Of a DNA stretch of 64,000 nucleotides, positions 26,966 to 36,612 are shown piece by piece (within the stretch, counting starts at the first letter, position 1; every line of letters starts with the position of its first letter). The notes below the pieces were generated by a model, which was not told the origin of the DNA, made no database searches, and saw only the letters and a program-made list of their open reading frames with translations. Made by a program: the position numbers and the translations under genes. Source of the DNA: Gordonia asplenii (GTDB taxonomy: Bacteria > Actinomycetota > Actinomycetes > Mycobacteriales > Mycobacteriaceae); NCBI RefSeq assembly GCF_012933505.1, contig NZ_JABBNB010000002.1:186001-250000 (forward strand), written 5' to 3'.

Positions 26966-28462
26966 ATGACAATGAAACTCACGGCACGACGTAAAAGGCT
27001 CACGATCGCCTACATGGTGGATGTGATGAGCATGACTCTGTTTCTTCCACCTGCCGTCACTTCTGCCGGCGAGCCGATGATCAATCTCGTTGCCAGCGAC
27101 ACGACCCTGATACCCGGAGACATCACATCGCCCGACTCCCCGAGCAATCCGGGCGACACCACCGAACCCGCAGAACCGGAGACATCATCACCTGATCAGC
27201 CCCCGACGCCAGGCACATCCTCGCCCGACCAGGAGCCCAGGCAGCCCACCCCGGAGGATCCCGTCACGACCCAACCCACCGCTCCCTCAACCAGCGCCCC
27301 CAATCCCACCACCCCCAAACCGCAGGAACGTCAGGCGCCGTCGGCTGCGCTGCTGGCAGGCTGCCAGGCGTACCCGCCGACCACCTTCCAGGTGTGCGGT
27401 CGCATCAAGGACAAATACAATCAAACTGGAGGACCTAGCGGGTTTCTTCTCTTCCCGAAGTCGAACGAGCTGACTAATCCGGGAAACACCGGAAAGCGCT
27501 CAGAATTCCTCGGTGGCAACATCTACTGGTCCGCCGCCACCGACGCCCACCCCGTCGCCCACGAATTCCTCACCAAATGGGGCGAAAAAGGTTACGAGAG
27601 CGGCTACCTCAAGTATCCCACCACCGACGAAGTCATCCTCTCCGATGGCGTCAACCGACGCCAAGAGTACCAAGGCGGATCCATCTACTGGGCCGCCGGC
27701 ATCGGCTCACATACCATCCAAGGAGCGATCAAAGACAAATGGATCGCATTGGGTGGATTTGATGGCCCTCTTGGCTTTCCTACGTCCGACGAGAAAGTCG
27801 CGCCCGACGGTATTGGCCGCTACAACACCTTTCAACACGGGGCGATCTACTGGAAACCCGCAACTGGAGCGCACGGAATTGTTGGGCAGATCTATACCGC
27901 CTGGGCGAACGCTGGGTATGAAGCTGGTTTCTATGGTTATCCGACAGGCGAGACAGTGATTGACGAGAATTTCCCAGAGGGTGCATCGCAACAATTCGAA
28001 CACGGAATGATTTACTCCTATGCTTGGGCTGTTCCGGTTGACGGAAATGGGTGCACTGCATCCGATCCCGTCGGCTGCCGCATGACGACTGAAAACTCAC
28101 TCGCGGAATGTCGCGCGAAACTGGTTCCAGATGATGCCCAAATCGCGATCTACTCAAACGGAGTGAGGCTGATCTGCAGAGACTATCGCGAGAAGATCGT
28201 ACCGTCACATTTCCCGCCCGTCATCACGCCTCAGGACGAGCACGACTTCCTGCAGTGCACCGCGAATGCAATCGTCTTCGGCCAGGATTGGCCCGACGCT
28301 CAGCAGGGCGACGGACGAACCACGTCAAACACCTCCGGGACCAGGGGACGAGTTATTATTAGGGGAGCCGAACAAGGGGTGCTGGCGCGAACTGTGTACA
28401 ACGCCTTCACCACCGGAGATGGGAAAGATTGGGGCGGATGTGTCCGAGACAGTACTCCCTAA
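26966..28462 (+). CDS. Secreted LGFP-repeat protein with a distinct C-terminal domain
   Basis: 498 aa from the ATG at 26966 (AGGA 5 nt upstream); a TTG 57 nt earlier is less likely. A basic N-terminus and hydrophobic stretch (MTLFLPPAVTSAG) suggest export. A Pro/Thr/Ser-rich linker runs to about residue 125. Four LGFP-type repeats follow: GGPSGFLLFPKSNE, GYESGYLKYPTTDE, GGFDGPLGFPTSDE and GYEAGFYGYPTGE. LGFP repeats anchor proteins to the mycolyl-arabinogalactan wall. The last ~130 residues are a separate Cys-containing domain (CTASDPVGC, LIC, LQC, GGC) I do not recognise. It overlaps the next gene. Confidence 0.85.
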   Translation: MTMKLTARRKRLTIAYMVDVMSMTLFLPPAVTSAGEPMINLVASDTTLIPGDITSPDSPSNPGDTTEPAEPETSSPDQPPTPGTSSPDQEPRQPTPEDPVTTQPTAPSTSAPNPTTPKPQERQAPSAALLAGCQAYPPTTFQVCGRIKDKYNQTGGPSGFLLFPKSNELTNPGNTGKRSEFLGGNIYWSAATDAHPVAHEFLTKWGEKGYESGYLKYPTTDEVILSDGVNRRQEYQGGSIYWAAGIGSHTIQGAIKDKWIALGGFDGPLGFPTSDEKVAPDGIGRYNTFQHGAIYWKPATGAHGIVGQIYTAWANAGYEAGFYGYPTGETVIDENFPEGASQQFEHGMIYSYAWAVPVDGNGCTASDPVGCRMTTENSLAECRAKLVPDDAQIAIYSNGVRLICRDYREKIVPSHFPPVITPQDEHDFLQCTANAIVFGQDWPDAQQGDGRTTSNTSGTRGRVIIRGAEQGVLARTVYNAFTTGDGKDWGGCVRDSTP

Positions 28463-28871
28463 CGGGGAAGAACCTGCGGTTGCGCTGATCCACCGCATCA
28501 TCAACGCCGTAGTCTTGGGGCGCGAGGATGAAGTCGCCGATAGCATACAAGAACCCTTGCGCACAAGCATCCGGGAACACGCAACAACTCCCGGAAGCCT
28601 GCATGAGGTGATACGACGCATGGGGCCGGTCCAATCGCTCCCGGTGCCCATGCTAGTCAGCGATCGCCGGGCCGCTCTCGTGCTCTTCTACGTCCAAGCG
28701 AACGATTGGAAGACCGCAGTTCCCATGTACGCCGCGATGACACGCCTAGGTCCCACTTCCCCGTGGACAGTGTTCGAGCTGGCAGAACGCACCGTAAGCG
28801 GCGCAGAGTACAAGCAGGATTCCGATCAGACTGAAAAGGTATCTGAGACCGGAGGCGCGACAGCTCACTGA
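28419..28871 (+). CDS. Small protein overlapping the LGFP gene, possibly NTF2-like
   Basis: 150 aa. The start at 28419 (MGKIGADV) overlaps the LGFP gene by 44 nt; a GTG at 28440 is an alternative. Helix-rich N-terminus (VALIHRIINAVVLG), then strands (RAALVLFYVQANDWKTAVPM), roughly the layout of an NTF2/SnoaL-like cone. No signal peptide or TM helix. The strong overlap with the secreted LGFP protein suggests a linked function, for example a cytosolic partner or immunity protein. Not a firm family call. Confidence 0.6.
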   Translation: MGKIGADVSETVLPNGEEPAVALIHRIINAVVLGREDEVADSIQEPLRTSIREHATTPGSLHEVIRRMGPVQSLPVPMLVSDRRAALVLFYVQANDWKTAVPMYAAMTRLGPTSPWTVFELAERTVSGAEYKQDSDQTEKVSETGGATAH

Positions 28872-28906
28872 ATACGCTTCAGTGCCTGCGCAGCAAGCGC
28901 TCGACC

Positions 28907-28935
28907 GCACCCGCGACGGTGACCGTCGCGGGTGC
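28907..28935 (+). terminator. Strong hairpin after the LGFP gene pair
   Basis: GCACCCGCGACGG pairs with CCGTCGCGGGTGC over a TGA loop: 13 perfect base pairs, 36 nt after the preceding stop. No T-tract, as is common for actinobacterial terminators. Confidence 0.65.
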
Positions 28936-29038
28936 TCGCCGTCATGGGCCGCGCTGAGCCGACCGATTCTGGTCGCGTGCCGGCGCCGACGACGTGCGCA
29001 GGCATTGACAGTTCCGACCTCGCCGCAACCTTGCGTTC

Positions 29039-29536
29039 ATGATCGAGGACCCAGGGGCATGGGGGACGCTGATATCGATGTACTGTGGCGGCCACGATAC
29101 TGTTCTATGGGAGATCCTCATCGTGGATCTTCCAGATATCCCGTCCGACTTGTCCATTCAGTGCGTCGACGCCGTTCGTCGGGTCTCGCTCGACTTAATG
29201 GCATGTCAGCATGATCTTCGCATCGCCTTTGACGATATGATCTGGGACATCGAGTCGAGAGCACGCAGTGTCTCTTGGCTGGCACAGCAGGAGCGGTGCA
29301 GTCTCGCCGTTTCGATTCGGCAATGGATTCACGCTCGATTGCTCGCCGGCCCAGTGCACAGCATGGACGGCAGAGTTAGTCCAAGACCAGCTCGCAGGCT
29401 ACGAATACCGCCTGTGGCCATCCGGGGAGGCGGGGTCTACTCGCCGCGAGTGATCGACAACTCCACCGTGTGGACCACACCCACCGGCATCGTCATCTCC
29501 AGCATCGGGGAACTGCCGCCGCAGAAGTCTCCATGA
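29039..29536 (+). CDS. Hypothetical ORF, possibly frameshifted
   Basis: 165-aa open frame between the LGFP pair and truA. The N-terminal half (DLPDIPSDLSIQCVDAVRRV, then AFDDMIWDIESRARSVSWLA) looks like a real helical protein. The middle is Arg/Pro-rich and less convincing, while a +1 frame over 29350-29453 gives the plausible WTAELVQDQLAGYEYRLWPS. The gene may therefore have suffered a frameshift near 29350, or be intact and unusual. No family recognised. From 29537 to 29790 I see only a fragment of the dispersed repeat (GGCTCAACCAGCGG near 29728). Confidence 0.35.
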   Translation: MIEDPGAWGTLISMYCGGHDTVLWEILIVDLPDIPSDLSIQCVDAVRRVSLDLMACQHDLRIAFDDMIWDIESRARSVSWLAQQERCSLAVSIRQWIHARLLAGPVHSMDGRVSPRPARRLRIPPVAIRGGGVYSPRVIDNSTVWTTPTGIVISSIGELPPQKSP

Positions 29537-29789
29537 TCTAACCGGTAGGACAGCGACGCGATCAATCGACCGCTACTACGTTCACCCGCCATCGCCGACG
29601 TCATCCCTTTGACCATCTGCGCTGGGGTGGCCCGCCAAACCCGGTCCAGGCGATCCCACCGCTACGGGTGCCCGCGTAGTCAAGCGGTGGAGGTGAACTT
29701 AGAATGCCAGCGACACCGGTGAATTCAGGCTCAACCAGCGGACACGGCCAGCGGGGGAGACCGACGCAGGCACCCGATAGGCTGAACGG

Positions 29790-30626
29790 ATGCGTATCCG
29801 GCTCGACGTCGCCTACGACGGAACAGACTTCGCGGGTTGGGCGCGTCAGCCGGGCAGGCGAACGGTCTGCGCGGTCATCGAAGACGCGCTCACGACGGTA
29901 CTGCGCGAGCCGATTCGGTTGACCGTCGCCGGGCGCACCGACGCCGGTGTGCACGCGAGTGGACAGGTCACTCACTTCGACGTCCCCGACGTCGCGCTGG
30001 CCACCCGCTCGATCGGTGGCGACCCCGCGAATCTGGTGCGGCGCTTGGCCAAGATGCTGCCCGACGACGCGCGGGTGCGTTCGGCCGTCGCGGTGACCGA
30101 CGACTTCGACGCCCGATTCTCCGCGCTGCGCAGGCATTACCGCTATCGGCTCACCGACGCGCAGTGGGGCGCCGAACCCATGCTCGCGCGGATCACCGCC
30201 GAGTGGACTCGGTCGCTGGACCTCGACGCGATGAATGAGGCGTCGTCGACGCTGGTGGGGCTCAACGACTTCGCCGCCTTCTGCCGCAGGCGCGAGGGTG
30301 CCACCACGATCCGCGACTTGCAGCGGTTCAGCTGGACACGCGACGACGACGGCGTACTGATCGGCGCGGTCACCGCCGATGCATTCTGCTGGTCGATGGT
30401 GCGTTCGCTGGTGGGAGCTGTTGCGTCCGTGGGGGATTCGCGTCGGACGGTGCAGTGGTGTGCGGGTCTGCTCGACGAACGGGCGCGCAGCGCCGAGGTT
30501 CCCGTTGCCGCGGCACGGGGACTGTGCCTCGTCGGCGTCGACTACCCCGACGACGCACAACTGGCCGAGCGCAACGCGATCACCCGCGACGTGCGCTCGA
30601 CGACGTCGGGGTGCTGCGGAGGTTAG
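29790..30626 (+). CDS. truA: tRNA pseudouridine(38-40) synthase TruA
   Basis: 278 aa. Begins [20 protein letters not shown] and has the catalytic motif [14 protein letters not shown] with the nucleophilic Asp at 51. Later conserved [10 protein letters not shown] and [12 protein letters not shown] segments are present. It converts uridines 38-40 in the anticodon stem of several tRNAs. truA normally follows rplQ directly; here 3.7 kb of accessory sequence separates them. Confidence 0.96.
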   Translation: MRIRLDVAYDGTDFAGWARQPGRRTVCAVIEDALTTVLREPIRLTVAGRTDAGVHASGQVTHFDVPDVALATRSIGGDPANLVRRLAKMLPDDARVRSAVAVTDDFDARFSALRRHYRYRLTDAQWGAEPMLARITAEWTRSLDLDAMNEASSTLVGLNDFAAFCRRREGATTIRDLQRFSWTRDDDGVLIGAVTADAFCWSMVRSLVGAVASVGDSRRTVQWCAGLLDERARSAEVPVAAARGLCLVGVDYPDDAQLAERNAITRDVRSTTSGCCGG

Positions 30627-30672
30627 CCTCCGCAGCGGGCGTATCCGACACGGGGCACTAGGGCGTGTCTCC

Positions 30673-31221
30673 CTAGGAGCGCAGCTTGCGACCTTGGGCG
30701 TCTTTGACGCTGCCGGTGAGCATCATGATGCCGTCGACCAGGGCCCAGATGCTGATGCCGAGGACGATGAAGATGCCGACGATCACGACCGAGGTGATCC
30801 AGCCGAGGACGGTCAAGCCGAGCATGATCCCGCCGGTCTTGTTGTCGCCGATGTAGAACCGGCCCACACCGAACCCGCCGAGGAAGATCTGCAGCAGACC
30901 GGCCGCGACCTTGGACTTGTCCGACAGCGGCTCGCCGGTATACGGATCGCGGCCGAACGGTGCCATCGCATCGGCGCCGGGGTAGCCGCCGTAGGCCGGC
31001 ACGGGCGCGGCGTAGGGCTGCGGCTGCCCGGCGCCGTAGGGCGCGGGGCTGTACGGCGCACCGCCGTACGGGGAGGGATCTGATTGCCCGGGGAAAGGCT
31101 GCGAGGGCTGCGGATCATAGGTCGGGGGAGTCTGACCGTACGGCGAGGAACCGTTGTTCGGCGTCGACGGCGGCTTGCTGAAATCGATCGGCTCTGGATG
31201 CGGAGCATCGGGGTTCGTCAT
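30673..31221 (-). CDS. TM2-domain membrane protein with Pro/Tyr-rich N-terminus
   Basis: 182 aa. The first ~95 residues are disordered and rich in Pro, Gly and Tyr (SPYGGAPYSPAPYGAGQPQP). The TM2 domain follows: SKVAAGLLQIFLGGFGVGRF, YIGDNKTGG and a second helix (WITSVVIVGIFIVLGISIWA) ending in DGIMMLTG. TM2 proteins are small two-helix membrane proteins of uncertain role. I chose the Met of MTNPDAPH; the long upstream extension of the frame overlaps the next gene and is not protein-like. Confidence 0.85.
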   Translation of the reverse strand: MTNPDAPHPEPIDFSKPPSTPNNGSSPYGQTPPTYDPQPSQPFPGQSDPSPYGGAPYSPAPYGAGQPQPYAAPVPAYGGYPGADAMAPFGRDPYTGEPLSDKSKVAAGLLQIFLGGFGVGRFYIGDNKTGGIMLGLTVLGWITSVVIVGIFIVLGISIWALVDGIMMLTGSVKDAQGRKLRS

Positions 31222-31282
31222 CTCACTATCGAACCACAATCCTGTGACAACGTCGTTCAGCGGTCCGACGCCGCCGTGTCCG

Positions 31283-32356
31283 TTATGTCGCGCTGCGTTC
31301 TGCTTCAAAGACCTCAAGCACGGCTTCGACGGTCTCGACGTCGCCGGCGAGGGCAGACGGTTGACGCCCCTCGGTGAGCATGACTCGCCACGCCGCGGGG
31401 TCGAAGGGCACCGAACCGGTGTTCGCGACGAAGTCGACGACCAGTTCGGCGAATCGGGCGGGATCGGAACGGAATGGGAAATGCCCGCTGCCGCTGAAGG
31501 TTTCGAGTCGTGAGTGGCCGATCGCCGAGTGCGCGAGCAGGGCATGCTGGTAGGGGATGACCGAATCGTCGTCGCCCCAGACGATCAGCACCGGCAACTG
31601 CGCGGTGAGGTAGCTGCGGTCCAGCATGGTCACGATCTGCCCGCGCCAGTCGACCACCGATCGCAGGGTTCGCTGAAACGCCGCCCGCGCCGACGAGTCG
31701 GTCAGCCCGGACAGGATGCGCACCAGGTCGGCGTGGTCGGTGAGGTGATACGCCGGCGACAGGTTCTTCCACCGCGGCATCGCCGGGGTGCGCGCCGCGG
31801 TACGGACGGCGGCGTCGAGCGCCGACAGGGCACCCGGCACCCGTAGCAGGCTGAGCAGCTGCGGAACAAACGGCAGCGACGCCGCGCGCAGTGCGGGCGA
31901 GACGTCGGTGGTCACGCCGCCCGCGGCGACCAGCACCAGGCGCGACACCATCCGCGGGAACTGGTAGCAGAACTGCATCGCGACGCCGCCGCCGAGCGAA
32001 TGTCCGACGACGGTGACGCGGTCGTAGCCCAGGACCCACAGCAGGTCCCGTACACCGTTGGCGAATGCGGCGACCGAATAGTCGGCGCGCGGTTTGTCGG
32101 ACAGTCCGTGGCCCAGCAGATCGGGGGCGATGACGGTGTGATTCGGTGCGAGGAGCGCGATGATCTCGTCCCACGTCGACGAGTTGTCGCCGATGCCGTG
32201 AATGAGGACCACGACCGGGCCGGTGCCGGCGATGCGGTACGCGCGGCGATACCCGTGCACGACGCGGTATTCGATGCGGATCTCTACTGCGCTCGCGTCG
32301 TCGGGGACCGCGCGCAGCGGCGGCCGGGACGCGGTTGGCTCGGTGCGGCGTGGCAT
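31283..32356 (-). CDS. Alpha/beta-fold hydrolase
   Basis: 357 aa. Oxyanion strand VVVLIHGIGDNSSTWDEI, nucleophile elbow VVGHSLGGG with Ser120, the acid in VLIVWGDDDSVIP and the catalytic His in SGSGHFPFRSDP: a complete triad. A cap domain lies between. No signal peptide. The substrate is unknown; mycobacterial relatives are annotated as epoxide hydrolases or esterases. 61 nt from the TM2 gene on the same strand, so the two may be cotranscribed. Confidence 0.88.
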   Translation of the reverse strand: MPRRTEPTASRPPLRAVPDDASAVEIRIEYRVVHGYRRAYRIAGTGPVVVLIHGIGDNSSTWDEIIALLAPNHTVIAPDLLGHGLSDKPRADYSVAAFANGVRDLLWVLGYDRVTVVGHSLGGGVAMQFCYQFPRMVSRLVLVAAGGVTTDVSPALRAASLPFVPQLLSLLRVPGALSALDAAVRTAARTPAMPRWKNLSPAYHLTDHADLVRILSGLTDSSARAAFQRTLRSVVDWRGQIVTMLDRSYLTAQLPVLIVWGDDDSVIPYQHALLAHSAIGHSRLETFSGSGHFPFRSDPARFAELVVDFVANTGSVPFDPAAWRVMLTEGRQPSALAGDVETVEAVLEVFEAERSAT

Positions 32357-32515
32357 CGCACTCTCCGATTCTCCTAGGCACGTGTGGGCTGTGTCACAAC
32401 GAAAGTGACACGGTGTCGACCATCCGGTTGTAGCCGAGTTAACCCCAGATGCCGACTCGGCGCACGCAATGTTGCACGGTGTTAACGCAGCTCGGGGTGG
32501 TTACGCTGGAAACCG

Positions 32516-33148
32516 ATGAATCCCTTTGCGATCAACGATTTCTTGGCGACCGGTGGCCTGATCGCCCTCTGCGTGCTGATGTTCGTCGAGACCGGGCTGC
32601 TGATCGGTTTCATCTTTCCAGGCGACTCGGTGTTGTTCACCGCCGGTGTCCTGATCGCGTCGCCGCAGCCGTTCACCTCGCTGTGGCTGGCCTGTCTGCT
32701 GGTGACCGCGTCCGCGGCCCTCGGCGACCAGTGCGGTTACTTCATCGGGCGGCGACTCGGTGAAAGCATGCTGCAGGGTCGGCTGATGAGACTGATCGGT
32801 CCCGAGCCGTTGGAGAAGACCCACCGCTACTTCGAGAGATACGGTCCGTTGACGGTGTTCTTCGCGCGGTTCATCGGAGTGGTGCGCACGCTGACACCTC
32901 CGGTCGCGGGTTTCACCGGGATGTCGCACCGCAAATTCACGGTGTTCAGCATCTTGGGCAGCGCCACCTGGGCGGCGGGGATCATTCTGCTCGGCTACTT
33001 CCTGGGGCAGGTGGCGCTCATCCGCGATCACCTCGACCTGCTGATTCTCGGGTCGGTGCTCACGATCGTCGTGCCGACGTCGATTCACCTGTTTCGACGC
33101 TGGCGCACGCTGCGGCGGGAGCAGAAGCAGCAGGCGTCGACGTCGTGA
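32516..33148 (+). CDS. DedA-family (SNARE-associated/VTT) membrane protein
   Basis: 210 aa polytopic. FVETGLLIGFIFPGDSVLFT, GDQCGYFIGRRLG, and the signature FARFIGVVRTLTPPVAGFTG with the conserved Arg and Gly of the DedA/VTT domain. Several family members flip polyprenyl phosphate or phospholipids; which lipid applies here is unknown. Divergent from the hydrolase gene, with about 160 nt between. Confidence 0.92.
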   Translation: MNPFAINDFLATGGLIALCVLMFVETGLLIGFIFPGDSVLFTAGVLIASPQPFTSLWLACLLVTASAALGDQCGYFIGRRLGESMLQGRLMRLIGPEPLEKTHRYFERYGPLTVFFARFIGVVRTLTPPVAGFTGMSHRKFTVFSILGSATWAAGIILLGYFLGQVALIRDHLDLLILGSVLTIVVPTSIHLFRRWRTLRREQKQQASTS

Positions 33149-33166
33149 ACCGACCGCGCGGTCGCC

Positions 33167-34552
33167 CTATGGGGTGAACGGTTCTTCGCGCCGCAGCACG
33201 GTCCCGCCGAAGTCGTCGGCGATCACCGCGGCCAATTCCAGTAGCGCCGCACGTGCGTTCTTACCGACCAGATCGAGATCGACATGCGAGCCTTCGGCGA
33301 GGTGGTCGTCGAACGGGATGCCCTGCACCGCGCGGCAGCGTGACAGAAAGTGCGCGGCGAGTTGGTCGGTGTCGATCGTCGACGACCCCGGCCGCGACGA
33401 ACTGAGCACCAGCACCGACCGCGGCACCAGGTGGCCGTAGCCGTGCGCTTCGAGCCAGTCGAGGGTGGCGCTGGCGCTGCGCGCGCCGTCGAGCGCCGGT
33501 GAACTCACCAACACGATCGCGTTCGCCGAGTTGAGCACGCCGCGCATGGCTGAGTGGCTCAGGCCGGTGCCGCAGTCGGTGATGATGATGTTGTAGTAGC
33601 GCTGGAGGATCTCCATCACGCCCTTGTACTCGTCCTCGTTGAACGCCTCGGCCATCGCCGGATCTCGTTCGGAGGCAAGCACTTCCAGTCGGCTCGGAGC
33701 CTGGGAGGTGTGCGCACGCACGTCGGAGTAGCGGTGCACGGCCTCGTCGGCGAGCAGATCGCGCACCGTTGAATCGGTCTGCTGCGGCACCCGCTGGGCA
33801 AGTGTGCCGAGGTCGGGGTTGGCGTCGACGGCGATCACCCGGTCGCCGCGCATCGAGGCGAACGTAGAGCCGAGGCCGATCGTCGTGGTGGTCTTGCCGA
33901 CGCCGCCCTTGAGGGACAGCACCGCGATCCGGTAATCGCCGCGGACCGGCCGATTCACACGTTCGACGAGTTGCTGATGGGTGATCTCGGTGGGTGACTC
34001 ACCCGGGTTCACCCGGCCGCCGGTCGCCCGATGCACGGCGCGGCGCCAGCCGTGGCCCGGTGCGCGACGGGCCTTGCGCAGCAGCGTCGCGTCGTCGAGT
34101 GCGGGCGGCCCGGCGGGCGGTCGTTGGTGTGCCGGATGTCCGAACGGCGGCGCGGGTTGCGCCGGACCCGCGATGAACTGGCCCTGCGGCGGAAGAAATC
34201 CGTGGGTGGGGAACTGCCCGTGCGGGGAGAACTGTCCTGGACCGGAGCGGCCCGGCGCGTCGAACTGTCCGGAAGTGTTCGGCATGTGCGATCGCGCGTC
34301 GAATTGTCCGGGAGGGCCGGGCCGGGGCGGGATCGGCTGCGCCGTCGTCGCGGCGTCGCTGAATGGGGCGGCCGGAGTCGGGCCGGACTCGAGGGGAGCG
34401 TTTCGGGGTGGGCTGGGCGTCACGGGGCCGGACTCGGGCAGCCAGGGCGGCAGCGGTGCGTCCGGAGTGGACGCGTCATCCGACGTCGCCGCCGGAGTCG
34501 CGACGCTCGCCCGCGCCGATGCGGTTGATGGACCGGTGTCGTCATTGGTCAC
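33167..34552 (-). CDS. MinD/ParA-like ATPase with Pro-rich N-terminus (ESX-associated type)
   Basis: 461 aa. Residues 1-190 are disordered and Pro/Gly/Gln-rich with repeated GQF units. The ATPase domain starts at YRIAVLSLKGGVGKTTTTIG (deviant Walker A, KGGVGKTT). It continues with VIAVDANPDLGTLAQR (A' motif) and IIITDCGTGLSHSAM (Walker B). The long Pro-rich extension plus MinD-like domain is typical of EspI-like ATPases near ESX loci. ESX-substrate genes lie 2 kb away on the other strand, which supports that link. It ends 18 nt from the convergent dedA stop. Confidence 0.85.
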   Translation of the reverse strand: MTNDDTGPSTASARASVATPAATSDDASTPDAPLPPWLPESGPVTPSPPRNAPLESGPTPAAPFSDAATTAQPIPPRPGPPGQFDARSHMPNTSGQFDAPGRSGPGQFSPHGQFPTHGFLPPQGQFIAGPAQPAPPFGHPAHQRPPAGPPALDDATLLRKARRAPGHGWRRAVHRATGGRVNPGESPTEITHQQLVERVNRPVRGDYRIAVLSLKGGVGKTTTTIGLGSTFASMRGDRVIAVDANPDLGTLAQRVPQQTDSTVRDLLADEAVHRYSDVRAHTSQAPSRLEVLASERDPAMAEAFNEDEYKGVMEILQRYYNIIITDCGTGLSHSAMRGVLNSANAIVLVSSPALDGARSASATLDWLEAHGYGHLVPRSVLVLSSSRPGSSTIDTDQLAAHFLSRCRAVQGIPFDDHLAEGSHVDLDLVGKNARAALLELAAVIADDFGGTVLRREEPFTP

Positions 34553-34727
34553 GATTCCCCCTGGATGTCACGGTTCCCCTGAATTCGGATTTGAAGACGA
34601 GTGTGAGTGTAGCGGCAGGGTCCGACAGGCCGCGCTCGGCGAGCGGACAAAGCGGACTTTGGAACAAATTTCAATATTTGTTCCGTTTGGGGTTCCCCCG
34701 TCGACGTCCATGCGGTGTACTCGAATC

Positions 34728-36518
34728 GTGACCAGCAACACGACAACTGCGCCCACCGCCGACCACGCGGCCCACCGGATCACCTGGCCGTCGATGATCA
34801 ACGGCATCTGGGAGATGCGCCGCGACCTGCCGCAGATCGCCAGGCAACTGCCGATCATGGCCAACCACGACCCCGCGCGTAAATGGACGGTCGGCCAGGC
34901 GTTCGCGAAAGCCGCTGCGGCGCATCCGGATCGGCTGTTCCTGCGTGCCGCCGAAGTCGACTGGACCTACGGCGAGTGCAATCGTCGCGCCAACCGGTGG
35001 GCCGCGGAACTGAGTGCGCGCGGTGTCGTACGCGGCGACGTCGTCGCGATCTGTGCGCACAACAGCCCAGAGGTGGTGATCGCGATGCTCGCGGTCGTGA
35101 AACTCGGCGCCGTCGCCGGAATGATCAACTACAACCAGCCCGGCGATGCGCTCAGCCACAGCTTCGGACTGCTCGCGGCGGCCAATCGGGCCGGACCCCG
35201 GGCCACCGTCGTCGTGCTGCACGACGACGCCACCGCTGCCGGACTCGCCGACGTCGACGCGGCGTCGGCGACGATCGAGGGCCTGTCGTTCGCCGACCTC
35301 GACGCGCACGCGGACGCCCTGGCCGCCGCCGACGCGACGGTCAACGCCGACCCGGCGATCACGCAGACGCTGCCCGCTTCCTCGCCCGCCTACTACATCT
35401 TCACCTCGGGGACCACTGGGTGGCCGAAGGCCAGCATCATGAGCCATTCGCGCTGGCAGTCCGCGATGGCGGGGATCGGCGGAGCGGGCATCCGGTTGCG
35501 CTCCGACGACGTCATGTACGTCGCGCTGCCCTTCTACCACAACAACGCGCTGACGATCTCGATCGCCTCCGCGCTGTCCGCGGGTGCGGCCTTGGCGATC
35601 GGCAAGAAGTTCTCGGCCTCGCGGTTCTGGGACGACGTCATCGCCAACGACGCCACCGCCTTCTGCTACATCGGTGAACTGTGCCGCTACCTGCTCGCGC
35701 AGCCGGCCAAGGCGACCGACCGCGCGCACCGCGTTCGGCTGATCGCGGGCAACGGTCTGCGCCCGGAGATCTGGGAGGAGTTCGTCGAGCGCTTCGGCAT
35801 CGGGCGGGTCGTCGAACTCTATGCGGCCAGCGAATCGAACATCGGTTTCGTGAACATCTTCGGGCAGTCCAAGACCGCGGGCTTCTGTCCGCTGCCGTAC
35901 GCGGTCGTCCAGGCCGACGAGGAGACCGGGCAGCCGATCCGCGATGCGAACGGACACGTCATCAGGGCTCCGCAGGGCACTGCGGGACTGCTGCTCGGGC
36001 AGATCAGCGACCGCGCCCGCATGGACGGGTATACCGACCCCGCAGCCACCGAGACGAAAATCGTGCGCGACGCGTTCAAGGCGGGCGACGCCTACTTCAA
36101 CACCGGTGACCTCGTCGCCGAGCAGGGGTTTCGGCACATCGCCTTCGTCGACCGACTCGGCGACACCTTCCGGTGGAAGGGGGAGAACGTCGCGACCACC
36201 GAAGTCGAGGCCGCCCTCAACGCGATCGACGGAATCTCGGCGTCGGTCGTCTACGGCGTGGCGGTGCCCGGCGCCGACGGTAAGGCGGGGATGGCCGCGG
36301 TCGTCGTCGACGACCACTTCGATCCGATCGCACTGGCCACGCAGGCGCGCGCCCGTCTTCCGCATTACGCGGTGCCGCTGTATCTCCGGATCGTCGACGA
36401 GCTGACGCACACGTCGACCTTCAAGAATGTCCGCGTCGACCTGCGTAAACAGGGCTACACCGACGTCGGCGGCGACCAGCTGTACACACTGACCGAAGGT
36501 GGCTACGCGCGGGCCTGA
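34728..36518 (+). CDS. fadD6: Long-chain fatty-acid-CoA ligase (FadD6-like)
   Basis: 596 aa, close to the length of mycobacterial FadD6. The adenylate-forming signature is YYIFTSGTTGWPKASIMSH. Downstream are YAASESNIGF, YFNTGDLVAEQGFRHIAFVD and RLGDTFRWKGENVATTEVE (A8 motif). It activates fatty acids with ATP and CoA. The frame is open far upstream; I chose the GTG at 34728 (MTSNTTTAPT). An ATG at 34710 is possible and neither has a strong Shine-Dalgarno. Divergent from the MinD-like gene. Confidence 0.9.
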   Translation: MTSNTTTAPTADHAAHRITWPSMINGIWEMRRDLPQIARQLPIMANHDPARKWTVGQAFAKAAAAHPDRLFLRAAEVDWTYGECNRRANRWAAELSARGVVRGDVVAICAHNSPEVVIAMLAVVKLGAVAGMINYNQPGDALSHSFGLLAAANRAGPRATVVVLHDDATAAGLADVDAASATIEGLSFADLDAHADALAAADATVNADPAITQTLPASSPAYYIFTSGTTGWPKASIMSHSRWQSAMAGIGGAGIRLRSDDVMYVALPFYHNNALTISIASALSAGAALAIGKKFSASRFWDDVIANDATAFCYIGELCRYLLAQPAKATDRAHRVRLIAGNGLRPEIWEEFVERFGIGRVVELYAASESNIGFVNIFGQSKTAGFCPLPYAVVQADEETGQPIRDANGHVIRAPQGTAGLLLGQISDRARMDGYTDPAATETKIVRDAFKAGDAYFNTGDLVAEQGFRHIAFVDRLGDTFRWKGENVATTEVEAALNAIDGISASVVYGVAVPGADGKAGMAAVVVDDHFDPIALATQARARLPHYAVPLYLRIVDELTHTSTFKNVRVDLRKQGYTDVGGDQLYTLTEGGYARA

Positions 36519-36612
36519 CGTCCGGGGCGAAAATTGGATGGAACCAAACGCGGCTCCGCTGCGTCCAAGTAGGCACAGATCACCGACTTCGGTGCCTACT
36601 CGAGGGGGACTC

